Of a DNA stretch of 64,000 bases, positions 24,690-33,088 are shown one piece after another. The translations under genes and the position numbers were made by a program. Every line of letters begins with the position of its first letter. Position 1 is the stretch's first letter. Origin of the DNA: Mycetocola_A sp015752285 (GTDB lineage Bacteria; Actinomycetota; Actinomycetes; Actinomycetales; Microbacteriaceae); contig NZ_JADOUY010000002.1 of the NCBI RefSeq assembly GCF_015752285.1, forward strand, positions 248,001 through 312,000, written 5' to 3'. The notes under the pieces are model-generated. The model was not told the DNA's origin and searched no databases. It was given only the letters and a program-made list of their open reading frames with translations.

Positions 24690-25613
24690 TCACGTTCGGG
24701 GTGCCGCGAGGAGCCGTTCCCGGACCGCGTCGACGAAATGCGCGACGGCATCCGGGTGGCTGTCGATGAACAGTGACGGTTCGAAGAGTTCCGCCTCGAG
24801 CACCTGGGGCCCCTCGGCAGGATCTTCGACGACGTCGATGCGTGCGTAAAGAGGCAGAGCGGCATGAGGCGACAATCCCCTGCGGCTGAGAACCGTACCG
24901 ATCGCGGCGATGAGTGCGTCCCCGACGGCGCGTTCATCGGGGCTGCTTCCGACCGCTGCGATGGTTTCGGAGTACACACCGTTGAGCAGACCGCCCCCGA
25001 CCGCGAGCAGTGGCCCTTTCGAGATGGCATGGCTGTACCGCCCGTTGAAGTACAGCAACGCGTGCTCGCCGCGTTCCTGCACGCCGTCGACGGCAGGCTG
25101 GACCATCACCGTTTTGCCGAGGTCCAGGATGTGTGATGCCAGTGCCAGCGAAGCGGGATCCCCTGTGTCGAACAGCCCGGTGTTCTGGGAGCCGGCAGAA
25201 ACGGACGGCTTGATCACCAGGCGCGCGGCCTCGACCGCGGCACACGCCGCCTCGACCTCTGTCATCGTCGTGCAGAACGTGGTGGGGACGAGAGGAACCT
25301 CCGAGACCGCTGCGATGTCACGCAGGTAGGTCTTGTCGATGTTCCAGCGGATCAGGTCGGGGTCGTTGAGCACGGGGACGAGGGCGCTCACCCGGTCGAG
25401 CCATGCGAGGAACGCATCAGCCTGAGCCGGGTAGTCCCACGGCGAACGGATGATCACCAGGTCGAAGGTGGACCAATCGATGTCGCCGTCCGTCCAGAGC
25501 ACCACCCGCGGTGCGAAGCCGGCCGCCGTCAGAGCATCGACGAGGAATGGAAGGTCGTGGTCGACGTACGCAGGGTCAGGGATGTCGTGGGTAATGAGGG
25601 CGATGGTGGTCAT
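24690..25613 (-). CDS. ATP-grasp protein, related to O-ureido-D-serine cyclo-ligase
   Basis: A 307-residue predicted ATP-dependent ligase. The N-terminus has the pre-ATP-grasp motif IRSPWDYPAQADAFLAWL, followed by NDPDLIRWNIDKTYL and the ATP-grasp lysine segment LVIKPSVSAGSQNTG, then ARIDVVEDPAEGPQVLEAELFEPSLF with the metal-binding acidic residues. This layout is that of the DcsG branch (D-cycloserine ring closure), whose homologues are common in bacteria that make no cycloserine, so substrate is unknown. No cycloserine pathway partners are nearby. The ATG at 25613 is preceded by CGGAG. It lies 24 bases after the epimerase gene on the same strand. Confidence 0.75.
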   Translation of the reverse strand: MTTIALITHDIPDPAYVDHDLPFLVDALTAAGFAPRVVLWTDGDIDWSTFDLVIIRSPWDYPAQADAFLAWLDRVSALVPVLNDPDLIRWNIDKTYLRDIAAVSEVPLVPTTFCTTMTEVEAACAAVEAARLVIKPSVSAGSQNTGLFDTGDPASLALASHILDLGKTVMVQPAVDGVQERGEHALLYFNGRYSHAISKGPLLAVGGGLLNGVYSETIAAVGSSPDERAVGDALIAAIGTVLSRRGLSPHAALPLYARIDVVEDPAEGPQVLEAELFEPSLFIDSHPDAVAHFVDAVRERLLAAPRT

Positions 25614-25637
25614 GACGGCTCCGGTGTCGGACAGGGA

Positions 25638-26618
25638 TCAGGATGACGGGGAGTCCGCGGTACGCCGCGGCCGGATGATGCTGACAAGCGCCGGCTCCAG
25701 TTGGGGCTGCGCGAAGGTGAAACCGGCATCGGACAGTCTTTCAGGGACCACCCATCGACTCTTCAGGACGAGTTCGGTTTCGCTGCGGATCACGGCCGTG
25801 CCCAGCTCGAGCATCCAGCGGGTGGTCGGGAGCCCGATCCGCACGCCGAGCACGCGACGGAGCGCCGCCATCAGGGAACGATTGTCAGACGGGTTCGGAG
25901 ACGACGCATTCACGATGCCGTCGAGCTCGGGGTGTTTCCGCACGAAATCGAGAATCCGCGCGACGTCGTCGAGGTGGATCCAGCTGAATTTCTGCCGGCC
26001 GCCGCGTGAGCCGAACTCGTGGCCGGTGCCGGCGGCGCGCCTGCGCAGACCGATCGGCCAGCGGCCGTCGCGCTGGGTGCCGCCCAGGCCGAGACGGGTG
26101 AGCAGTCGCAACGGGGCCAGCGCACTGCCGTCCCCGAGAACGATGGCCAGTCGGAGCGCGACGCGGCGGGTTGCCTGGAGTTCGCCCGCGAAGAATTCCT
26201 CTTCCCAGGCGCGCGCGATACCCACACTGAATCCGGTGCCCAGTTCGCCTGTCGACTCGGTCATCGGCCGGTCGTCTGCGTGCCGGTAGATCGTCGCAGT
26301 CGATGAGTTGACCCACAGAGCCGGTGGCGATGAACATGCACGGATGGCTGTGTTGAGCTCGCGCGTCGTCTCGACCCGGGAGCGGAGGATCTCGGCCCGG
26401 TTCGCCGGTGTGTAGCGGCAATTGACGCTCTTGCCCGCGAGGTTGATGAGCAGGTCGGCCCCGTCGAGCAGCCGGGTGATCGTCGCGGTTTCTCCCCAGA
26501 CGGCATCCGCACCGCTGCGACCGATCGTGCTGACCTGTGTCCCAGCTGCCCGGTAGCGCGCGACGAGAAAGCTGCCAACGAAACCGGATGCCCCGGCGAT
26601 GACGACACGGTCGGTCAC
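25638..26618 (-). CDS. TIGR01777-family NAD(P)-dependent epimerase-like protein
   Basis: A 326-residue atypical extended SDR. It has the nucleotide-binding start VVIAGASGFVGSFLVARY, the LLINLAGKSVNCRYT segment typical of the SDR39U1 group, and the C-terminal DUF1731 region (about residues 270-320, LPTTRWMLELGTAVIRSETELVLKS). Substrate is unknown. The start is GTG at 26618 with GGGGAG upstream, overlapping the end of the DUF4166 gene by four bases (GTGA). TIGR01777 and DUF4166 genes are often adjacent or fused in other genomes, as I recall, so the two probably act together. Confidence 0.88.
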   Translation of the reverse strand: MTDRVVIAGASGFVGSFLVARYRAAGTQVSTIGRSGADAVWGETATITRLLDGADLLINLAGKSVNCRYTPANRAEILRSRVETTRELNTAIRACSSPPALWVNSSTATIYRHADDRPMTESTGELGTGFSVGIARAWEEEFFAGELQATRRVALRLAIVLGDGSALAPLRLLTRLGLGGTQRDGRWPIGLRRRAAGTGHEFGSRGGRQKFSWIHLDDVARILDFVRKHPELDGIVNASSPNPSDNRSLMAALRRVLGVRIGLPTTRWMLELGTAVIRSETELVLKSRWVVPERLSDAGFTFAQPQLEPALVSIIRPRRTADSPSS

Positions 26619-27301
26619 GACGGTTCTCCCCCACTGTTCACGGAATAACCAAAGCTACCGCTGTACTCATAGACCCTACCGATCAGAGAGACGTCGATCG
26701 TGACAGTGACCCGCTGGAGACCGGTCGCGTCGTCGAACCGTTCCGACAGTCGGACGACCGGGGACAGCGCGGCGGGAAGGCCGACCGTGATGGCACCGAG
26801 ATGTACCCGTATTCGATCGGAGCGAAGGGCGAGTCCACGATCGGCCACGGTCGCCGCGAATGTCGCCGAGATCAGCCCGCCTCGGCCCAGGCGGTCGGAG
26901 AGACCGGCAGGACCAGCAGAGATCACGTCGACCATCTCGCGGTCGCCGCCGTCGAACCGGAACCGCCTGACAGCCCTCACCGCGGGCTCGCCAGTGGCAT
27001 CCGTCGTCGGCCGGTTGATGACGGTGAACGGAACGTCGTGCTCGCAGACCGGGAAGACGATGCCGGCACGTCCGAGGATCCAGAGCACCGGCCACAGCCA
27101 GCGTCTGGGCGTACCGACGACGTCGAACACGCCGGCGCCGGACCCGACGGCACCGGCGGGTATGGCAGAGAAGTAGGTGAGCAGCTTCGGGTGGAGCCCG
27201 GCGAATGCGCTGCCGAGGGCACGCTCATACGGTGATCGTGGCAGCCGGTCGGAGTGATCAGTCGGCAAGGAGGGAACGCTTGAGTGTGTCGAGGCCGACA
27301 C
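26615..27301 (-). CDS. DUF4166-containing protein
   Basis: A 228-residue protein of unknown function with the DUF4166 features LHPKLLTYFSAIPAGAVGSGAGVFDVVG near the start and a basic-hydrophobic stretch WLWPVLWILGRAGIVFPV. It is soluble or weakly membrane-associated by inspection. The start is uncertain: GTG at 27301 overlaps the preceding DUF885 gene by 44 bases and has no ribosome-binding site; a TTG at 27268 would shorten the overlap to 11 bases. It overlaps the epimerase start by four bases, implying coupled translation with that enzyme. Confidence 0.8.
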   Translation of the reverse strand: MSASTHSSVPSLPTDHSDRLPRSPYERALGSAFAGLHPKLLTYFSAIPAGAVGSGAGVFDVVGTPRRWLWPVLWILGRAGIVFPVCEHDVPFTVINRPTTDATGEPAVRAVRRFRFDGGDREMVDVISAGPAGLSDRLGRGGLISATFAATVADRGLALRSDRIRVHLGAITVGLPAALSPVVRLSERFDDATGLQRVTVTIDVSLIGRVYEYSGSFGYSVNSGGEPS

Positions 27302-28934
27302 CGCCGAGGTCGAGCGCCGTGCGGTGGAACGCCTTGATGTCGAACGCGTTCCCGTCGCGTCGCGCGTACTCGTCGCGCAACTGCTCCCAGATGCGCTGCC
27401 CGACCTTGTACGACGGTGCCTGCCCCGGCCAGCCGAGGTAGCGGTTCACCTCGAACCGGACGAACCCGTCGTTCATGTTGACGTTTGAGCGCAGGAAGGC
27501 GAATGCGTCGTCTGCCGTCCACGGACCGCTGCCGTCCGGCAGGGTCTTCTCGAGGTGAACCCCGATGTCGAGCACCACACGGGCGGCACGCATCCGTTGG
27601 CCGTCGAGCATCCCGAGCCGGTCTGCCGGGTCGTCGAGGTAGCCGAGTTTTTCCATCAGCCGTTCGGCGTAGAGCGCCCAGCCCTCGGCGTGGCCGGACG
27701 TCCCCGCCAGCTGACGACGCCAGGTGTTGAGCTTCGCCCGGTTGTACACAGCCTGACCGATCTGCAGGTGATGCCCGGGGACACCCTCGTGGTAGACGGT
27801 GGTGAGCTCCCGCCAGGTGTCGAACTCGGTGACGCCCTCGGGAACAGACCACCACATGCGGCCTGGGCGCGAGAAGTCGTCTGTCGGACCGGTGTAGTAG
27901 ATCCCGCCCTCCTGGGTGGGCGCGATCATGCACTCGATCGTGCGGATCTCGTCTGGGATGTCGAACTGGCTGCGGCCCAGTTCCTCGACCGCACGATCAC
28001 TCGTTTCCTGCATCCACTTCTGCAGCGCATCGGTGCCGTGCAGTTTGCGGCTGGTATCGCCGTCGAGAAACGCAATCGCTTCCTCGACACTTGCGCCCGG
28101 CTTGATCTCCCTGGCGATCGACTCCTGCTCATCGACCATCCGGGCGAGCTCCTCGATCCCCCACTCGTAGGTCTCATCGAGGTCGATGGTTGCGCCGAGG
28201 AAGCGGCGCGACTGCAGCGCGTACATTTCGCGGCCGACGGCATCCTTCTCCTGCGCAACCGGTTCGAGATCGTGGGCGAGGAAGTCTGCAAGCGACTGGT
28301 AGGCGACAGCGGCCTGGCCGGCGTTGTTGGCGAGGTCGGATGCGAGTGAGGCGGGCAACTGTCCGCCTGCCGGAGCCGCGGTAGCGGCGAGTTCGAGGAA
28401 GAAGCCGTCTTCGGCGCTGTAACGCTTGACCTGCTCGAAGACCTCGCGCACCTGGCGTTTCGCCGGAGTGACACCGGACGCCATCCCGAGACGCAGGGTT
28501 TCGACGTACCCGGTGACGGCGGTGGGCAGGGCGCGCAGCCGGGAGGACACATCCTCCCAGTCGTCGACGGTCGCCGTCGGCATGATGTCGAAGATCTCAC
28601 GGATGCCCTGGGCAGGAGACGCGATCACGTTGAGGTCCCTGAGATGCAGGCGGGCCTCAGCGCTCTCGAGGTCGAGGCGGAGTTCCGCGCTGAGGTCGGT
28701 CTTCGTGACCTCGTCGACGGCGTCGACGGCGACGGCTCGATCGAGCGCGGCGAGAACCTGTTTCGCCTCGGCGACGTACCGCTCGTTTCCTTCGGGCGAG
28801 AAGTCGCCGAAACGGCTGTTGGCTTCGGTGCGTCCGATGTACGTTCCGAGGAGGGGATCGAGTTCGACGAGGGTGTCGACCCAGTCCTCGGCGATCGCGT
28901 CGACCGCTGACGGGGTGCGCTGCTGTTCAGTCAT
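27258..28934 (-). CDS. DUF885-family predicted zinc carboxypeptidase-like protein
   Basis: A 558-residue cytoplasmic protein of the DUF885 family (M3/M32-like metallopeptidases, largely uncharacterised). The zinc-site motif is YHEGVPGHHLQ (near residues 390-400), a variant of HExxH, with GHAEGWALYAERL downstream providing the third ligand. The ATG at 28934 is preferred over an upstream start at 28970, which would add MTRRLPCSMLDC without support. No ribosome-binding site is present, but TATGCT ends seven bases upstream, so the mRNA may be leaderless. The substrate is unknown. It starts the run DUF885-DUF4166-epimerase. Confidence 0.85.
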   Translation of the reverse strand: MTEQQRTPSAVDAIAEDWVDTLVELDPLLGTYIGRTEANSRFGDFSPEGNERYVAEAKQVLAALDRAVAVDAVDEVTKTDLSAELRLDLESAEARLHLRDLNVIASPAQGIREIFDIMPTATVDDWEDVSSRLRALPTAVTGYVETLRLGMASGVTPAKRQVREVFEQVKRYSAEDGFFLELAATAAPAGGQLPASLASDLANNAGQAAVAYQSLADFLAHDLEPVAQEKDAVGREMYALQSRRFLGATIDLDETYEWGIEELARMVDEQESIAREIKPGASVEEAIAFLDGDTSRKLHGTDALQKWMQETSDRAVEELGRSQFDIPDEIRTIECMIAPTQEGGIYYTGPTDDFSRPGRMWWSVPEGVTEFDTWRELTTVYHEGVPGHHLQIGQAVYNRAKLNTWRRQLAGTSGHAEGWALYAERLMEKLGYLDDPADRLGMLDGQRMRAARVVLDIGVHLEKTLPDGSGPWTADDAFAFLRSNVNMNDGFVRFEVNRYLGWPGQAPSYKVGQRIWEQLRDEYARRDGNAFDIKAFHRTALDLGGVGLDTLKRSLLAD

Positions 28935-28941
28935 GCAGTCG

Positions 28942-28947
28942 AGCATA
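28942..28947 (-). promoter_or_regulatory. -10 box (TATGCT) for leaderless DUF885 mRNA
   Basis: TATGCT on the minus strand followed by seven bases and the ATG at 28934; no ribosome-binding site is present. No clear -35. Confidence 0.4.
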
Positions 28948-28979
28948 GAACAGGGCAACCGCCGCGTCACGGAAACCGG

Positions 28980-31640
28980 TCAGTGCGCCGCTGCGTCCCA
29001 GTTGTGGCCGCGGCCGACCTGGACCTCGAGCGGCACCGTGAGCTCCGCGGCATCCGCCATGCGAGCGTGGACGATCCGTTCGAGCGCGTCCCACTCCCCC
29101 TCGACCACCTCGAAGATCAGCTCGTCATGCACCTGCATCAGCATGCGCGAGCCCAGGTTCTGCGCGGCGACGTCTGCCTCGATGTTCACCATGGCGATCT
29201 TCATGATGTCGGCGGCCGAACCCTGAATCGGTGCGTTCAGTGCGGCGCGCTGAGCGTTGTCTCGGAGCACACGGTTGGGGCTCTTGAGGTCGGGGAACGG
29301 GCGTCTGCGTCCGAAGATCGTCGTCGTGTAGCCGTCGTCGACAGCCTGCTCGACGACGTTGCGCAGGTAGTCACGCACGGCACCGAAGCGGGCGAAGTAA
29401 TCGCTCATGAGCTGCTTCGCCTCTGAGGAGTCGATCCGCAGCTGCTTGGACAGGCCGAAGGCGCTGAGCCCGTACGCGAGTCCGTACGACATGGCTTTGA
29501 CCTTGGTGCGCATCTCGTTCGTCACCTCTGCCGGATCGACGCTGAAGATGCGGGCACCGACGAAACGGTGGAGGTCTTCGCCGGAGCGGAACGCCTCGAT
29601 CAGCCCCTCGTCGCCGGAGAGGTGCGCCATGATGCGCATCTCGATCTGCGAGTAGTCGGCGGTGAGCAGCGTCTCGTAGCCGGAACCGGCTTCGAACGAC
29701 GCGCGGATGCGTCGACCTTCTTCGGTGCGGACAGGGATGTTCTGCAGGTTCGGGTCTGTCGACGAGATCCGTCCCGTTGTCGTTCCAGTCTGTACGTAGC
29801 TCGTGTGCACGCGGCCGTCTGCGGCGATGGCCTTGTCGACTGTCTCGACGATCTGTCGCAGTTTGGTCGCGTCACGGTGTTCGAGCAGCAGGCCGAGGAA
29901 GGGGTGCGGGTTGGAAGCCTGCAGATCGGCCAGCGCACCGGCATCCGTCGAATAACCGGTCTTGTTCGCCCTCGTTTTCGGCATGTCGAGTTCGTTGAAC
30001 AGAACCTCCTGCAACTGCTTCGGGGACCCCAGGTTCACTTCGTGGCCGATGATGGCGTACGCACGCGATGCGAGGTCGCTTGCGGTTGCCGCGAGTTCGG
30101 CAGACAGCTCGGTCAGCTGTGCGTGGTTGACGGTGACACCGCGGAGTTCGATGTCGACGAGGGTGAGCAGGGTCGGCATCTCGATCTCGCGCAGGACCGC
30201 GAGCGATCCCTCATCGAGGGCTTCGATCAGCGGTGCGACGAGTCGGATCGTGTACCAGGCCTCGAGCGGAGCCGTCGCCGGGTCGTCGAGTGCAAGTTGG
30301 TTGGGGTCGGACTTGGGCACCGACTCGTCGAGGTAGCGCGAGACGAGGTCTGCGATGGTCTTCTCTGTTCCGCTCGGCCGCAGCAGCCAGCCGGCGATGT
30401 GTGTGTCGAACGCGATGCCGGCAAACGGCAGACCGACCGACTTCAAAGCCTTGAGTTGCCGCTTCGAGTCGGTCAGGACCTTCGGCGCGTCGCTGGCGAG
30501 CCAGGCTTCGAACGGTGCGTAGTCGGCTCGACCGGGCTGCCAGGCAAGCGCGACGGACTCGGTCAGTGTGGCGATCCCGATGCCGACCGGTTTTCCGTCG
30601 AAGAGGTCGAACGCGAGTCCGAGACCGTCGGGGTTCGCCGCAACAGCGCGAGTCAGCCAAGCGCCGAGTTCTTCATCGAGCAGCTGCTGAGGAACCGGGA
30701 TCTTTTCAGCGCCTGAGCGGACGGAAGGGATGCCGGTGGATTCTTCGTCGAGGCCCTCGGCTTTGAGAAGCCGATCGAGCATGGTGCGGAATTCGAGGCG
30801 CGCGAAGATATCGCGGACGGCTTCTTCGTCGATCGGTCGCTTCTCGAGCGAGTCGAGAGTCACCGGGAGCTCGACGTCGGTGAGCAGGTGGTTGAGTTTG
30901 CGGTTGCGCACAGCGTTCTCTTTGTGCTCGCGGAGGCTCTCCCCCACCTTGCCGGTGATCTTGTCTGCGTTCTCGAGGATGCCGTCGAGGGTCCCGTACT
31001 GGTTCAGCCACTTCACTGCGGTCTTCTCACCCACCTTGGGCACGCCGGGAAGGTTGTCGCTCGTCTCACCGACGAGCGCGGCGACCTCCGGGTACTGGTG
31101 CGGCTGGATGCCGTAGCGCTCCATCACCTTGGGGGCGTCGTAACGGGTGAGGTCGGAGACCCCCATCCGCGACGGGTAGAGCAGGGTGACGTCGTCGTTG
31201 ACGAGCTGGATCGTGTCGCGGTCGCCCGAGACGACGAGCACGCGGTAGCCCTGCTCCCTGCCCTGCACGGAAAGCGTGGCGAGGATGTCGTCTGCCTCGT
31301 AATCCTCGATTGAGATCGTGGTGATGTTCATCGCGGCGAGGGCATCCTGGAGCAGAGGAACCTGGCCGATGAACTCGGACGGGGTCTCACCCCGCGTGCC
31401 CTTGTACTCCGGGTACTCGCGAGTGCGGAAGCTGAACCGTGAGATGTCGAACGCCACAGCGATGTGGGTTGGTTTGTGGTCGCGGATCAGGTTGATGAGC
31501 ATGGCCAGGAAGCCATGGATCGCATTCGTGTGCTGCCCGTCCTTGGTCGAGAAACTGTCGACAGGGAGCGCGTAAAACGCCCGGAATGCAAGGGAATGAC
31601 CGTCAATGACGAGGAGGGTAGGCTTTTCGTTGTCCGACAC
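28980..31640 (-). CDS. polA: DNA polymerase I
   Basis: Fills repair gaps, including those left by UvrABC, and removes RNA primers. The 886-residue protein has the 5'-3' nuclease domain (about residues 1-295: DGHSLAFRAFYALP, DYEADDILATL, GETSDNLPGVPKVGEKTA), a degenerate 3'-5' exonuclease domain lacking the DxE motif (LAFDLFDGKPVGIGIA), and a polymerase domain with motif A DYSQIEMRIMAHLSGD, motif B KAMSYGLAYGLSAFGLS and motif C QVHDELIFEV. Loss of proofreading is usual in actinobacterial Pol I. Two adjacent GTG codons are possible; the one at 31640 lies six bases from TAGGCT, as in other leaderless genes here. Confidence 0.95.
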   Translation of the reverse strand: MSDNEKPTLLVIDGHSLAFRAFYALPVDSFSTKDGQHTNAIHGFLAMLINLIRDHKPTHIAVAFDISRFSFRTREYPEYKGTRGETPSEFIGQVPLLQDALAAMNITTISIEDYEADDILATLSVQGREQGYRVLVVSGDRDTIQLVNDDVTLLYPSRMGVSDLTRYDAPKVMERYGIQPHQYPEVAALVGETSDNLPGVPKVGEKTAVKWLNQYGTLDGILENADKITGKVGESLREHKENAVRNRKLNHLLTDVELPVTLDSLEKRPIDEEAVRDIFARLEFRTMLDRLLKAEGLDEESTGIPSVRSGAEKIPVPQQLLDEELGAWLTRAVAANPDGLGLAFDLFDGKPVGIGIATLTESVALAWQPGRADYAPFEAWLASDAPKVLTDSKRQLKALKSVGLPFAGIAFDTHIAGWLLRPSGTEKTIADLVSRYLDESVPKSDPNQLALDDPATAPLEAWYTIRLVAPLIEALDEGSLAVLREIEMPTLLTLVDIELRGVTVNHAQLTELSAELAATASDLASRAYAIIGHEVNLGSPKQLQEVLFNELDMPKTRANKTGYSTDAGALADLQASNPHPFLGLLLEHRDATKLRQIVETVDKAIAADGRVHTSYVQTGTTTGRISSTDPNLQNIPVRTEEGRRIRASFEAGSGYETLLTADYSQIEMRIMAHLSGDEGLIEAFRSGEDLHRFVGARIFSVDPAEVTNEMRTKVKAMSYGLAYGLSAFGLSKQLRIDSSEAKQLMSDYFARFGAVRDYLRNVVEQAVDDGYTTTIFGRRRPFPDLKSPNRVLRDNAQRAALNAPIQGSAADIMKIAMVNIEADVAAQNLGSRMLMQVHDELIFEVVEGEWDALERIVHARMADAAELTVPLEVQVGRGHNWDAAAH

Positions 31641-31646
31641 CACCCC

Positions 31647-31668
31647 AGCCTACAAGCGACAAGCGACA
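31647..31668 (-). promoter_or_regulatory. Promoter of polA with imperfect damage-type box
   Basis: On the minus strand TGTCGCTT (31668-31661), eight bases, TAGGCT (31652-31647), six bases, GTG. Spacing is identical to uvrA and uvrB, but the box matches TGTCRGTG at only six of eight positions, so control by the same factor is tentative. Confidence 0.35.
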
Positions 31669-31697
31669 GTGGGTTTCGAGCACGAGCAAAGGCGACG

Positions 31698-32120
31698 ATG
31701 ACCGAGACGACTCCCAACGACCTCGACTATGTGCTGCAGCGTGGAGGCGGAGCACTCGCCGCGAAGATGGGGATCGAGTTCATCGAATTCTCGGTCGATC
31801 GGGCCGTGGCGACGATGCCCGTCGAGGGGAACACGCAGCCGGCGATGCTGATGCATGGAGGTGCATACGTCGTGCTCGGCGAATCTCTCGGTTCGATGTC
31901 TGCGAACCTCTGGGCGGGCACGGGCAAGCTCGCCGTCGGGATCGACATCAATGCGACCCACACGCGCTCCGCCACCTCGGGCATCGTCACAGGAGTCTGC
32001 ACTCCGATCCACCTGGGCCGGTCGATGACCGTGCACGAGATCGCGGTGAGCGACGATCAGGGCCGCCGTTGCTCGACCATTCGGATCACGAACCTCATCA
32101 AGGATCTGCCGGCGGGCTGA
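31698..32120 (+). CDS. Hotdog-fold thioesterase (PaaI family)
   Basis: A 140-residue acyl-CoA thioesterase-like protein. The family features HGGAYVVLGESLGSM (about residues 52-66, with the conserved HGG and catalytic acidic residue) and VGIDINATHTR are present; the length is normal for PaaI/YbdB-type enzymes. The ATG at 31698 has AAAGGCG upstream; the frame is open back into polA on the other strand but that part is not protein-like. It diverges from polA with 57 bases between starts. The acyl substrate is unknown. A thioesterase near polA and pyk is a conserved actinobacterial placement. Confidence 0.88.
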   Translation: MTETTPNDLDYVLQRGGGALAAKMGIEFIEFSVDRAVATMPVEGNTQPAMLMHGGAYVVLGESLGSMSANLWAGTGKLAVGIDINATHTRSATSGIVTGVCTPIHLGRSMTVHEIAVSDDQGRRCSTIRITNLIKDLPAG

Positions 32121-32291
32121 CCTTCCGCTCTGGGCAGCCGTGGCATCGTTGAGTTGTCACGAATCGTCGCTCACCAGACGATTGAACGACGTTTCGTGGC
32201 ACCTCGAGCTCGATTCACTGCGAACGCCGCTCCATCCGCCCGTTAACGACGAAATGGGCCGGAGGTCCAGCCCGTTTCGCGCGAGTGACCG

Positions 32292-32897
32292 TTACTTCTT
32301 GGCTGTGAGCTGCTCGACGATCGCCTGGGCGACATCGTGCATGGTGAGGCGGCGATCCATCGACGCCTTCTGGATCCAGCGGAACGCCTCAGGCTCGGTG
32401 AGCCCCATCTTCTCGTTGAGCAGGCCCTTGGCGCGGTCGACGAGCTTGCGGGTCTCGAAGCGCTCGACCATGTCGGCGACCTCGGCCTCGAGGGTGATGA
32501 TCTGCTGGTACCGGCTGAGGGCGATCTCGATCGCCGGCAGCAGGTCGCTCGGGGTGAACGGCTTGACGACGTAGGCAAGGGCACCCGCCTCGCTTGCGCG
32601 TTCGACGAGTTCCTTCTGGCTGAACGCCGTGAGCAGGACGACCGGGGCGATCTGCGCCTTGTTCAGGCGTTCAGCGGCGGAGATACCGTCGAGCTGCGGC
32701 ATCTTGACGTCCATGATGACGAGGTCGGGGCGGAGCTCAGTGGCGAGGGCGACGGCGGTCTCACCGTCTCCGGCCTCCCCGACAACCTCGAAACCGTTGT
32801 CTCGGAGGATCTCGACAATGTCGAGTCGAATGAGGGATTCATCCTCGGCTACGACGACACGACGAGGGGCTGGGGTGGTTGCTTCTGGCTCGGTCAC
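32292..32897 (-). CDS. pdtaR: Response regulator with ANTAR RNA-binding domain (PdtaR-like)
   Basis: Two-component output protein that, in the family, binds paired hairpins in nascent RNA to prevent termination. The 201-residue protein has a receiver domain with acidic pocket E18/D19, phosphoacceptor D63 (MDVKMPQLDG) and K112 (VKPF), then an ANTAR domain at about residues 140-195 (ETRKLVDRAKGLLNEKMGLTEPEAFRWIQKASMD). The partner kinase PdtaS is not in the window. The start is GTG at 32897; TAGGAT ends six bases upstream and no ribosome-binding site is seen, so the mRNA is probably leaderless. Confidence 0.92.
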   Translation of the reverse strand: MTEPEATTPAPRRVVVAEDESLIRLDIVEILRDNGFEVVGEAGDGETAVALATELRPDLVIMDVKMPQLDGISAAERLNKAQIAPVVLLTAFSQKELVERASEAGALAYVVKPFTPSDLLPAIEIALSRYQQIITLEAEVADMVERFETRKLVDRAKGLLNEKMGLTEPEAFRWIQKASMDRRLTMHDVAQAIVEQLTAKK

Positions 32898-32903
32898 GGC
32901 TTA

Positions 32904-32918
32904 ATCCTACGGTACTCT
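32904..32918. promoter_or_regulatory. Closely spaced divergent -10 boxes for pdtaR and tRNA-Leu
   Basis: On the minus strand TAGGAT (32909-32904) is six bases from the pdtaR GTG. On the plus strand TACTCT (32913-32918) lies 18 bases before tRNA-Leu. The two -10 boxes are only three bases apart, so simultaneous initiation in both directions is unlikely. Confidence 0.4.
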
Positions 32919-32935
32919 GGTGCACGTTGTTGTGC

Positions 32936-33018
32936 GCCGGTGTGGCGGAATGGCAGACGCGGAGCACTCAAAATGCTTTGTTCGAAAGGACGTGTGGGTT
33001 CGAGTCCCACCACCGGCA
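32936..33018 (+). tRNA. tRNA-Leu (anticodon CAA)
   Basis: The 83-base sequence folds as a class II tRNA: acceptor GCCGGTG/CACCGGC, D-arm GCGG...GACGC, anticodon stem GAGCA/TGCTT around loop CTCAAAA (anticodon CAA, reading UUG), an extended variable arm, and T-arm GTGGG-TTCGAGT-CCCAC. CCA is not encoded. No integrase or duplicated tRNA 3' end was found nearby. Confidence 0.93.
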
Positions 33019-33088
33019 CAACGGTTTGCATCCGCTCGTTCCACGGGCGATTCGAGTCTGGTCAGGGGTCTCGCCTCGCGGTTCCTCG

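Noticed and set aside
32121..32291. Possible terminator or small RNA between the thioesterase and pdtaR genes
   Set aside because: Only weak, short complementarities are present (for example around 32260-32276); nothing stands out from background.
32936..33088. tRNA-Leu as attachment site of an integrated element
   Set aside because: No integrase, excisionase or second copy of the tRNA 3' end was found in 33-44 kb by reading; only gene content hints at acquisition.
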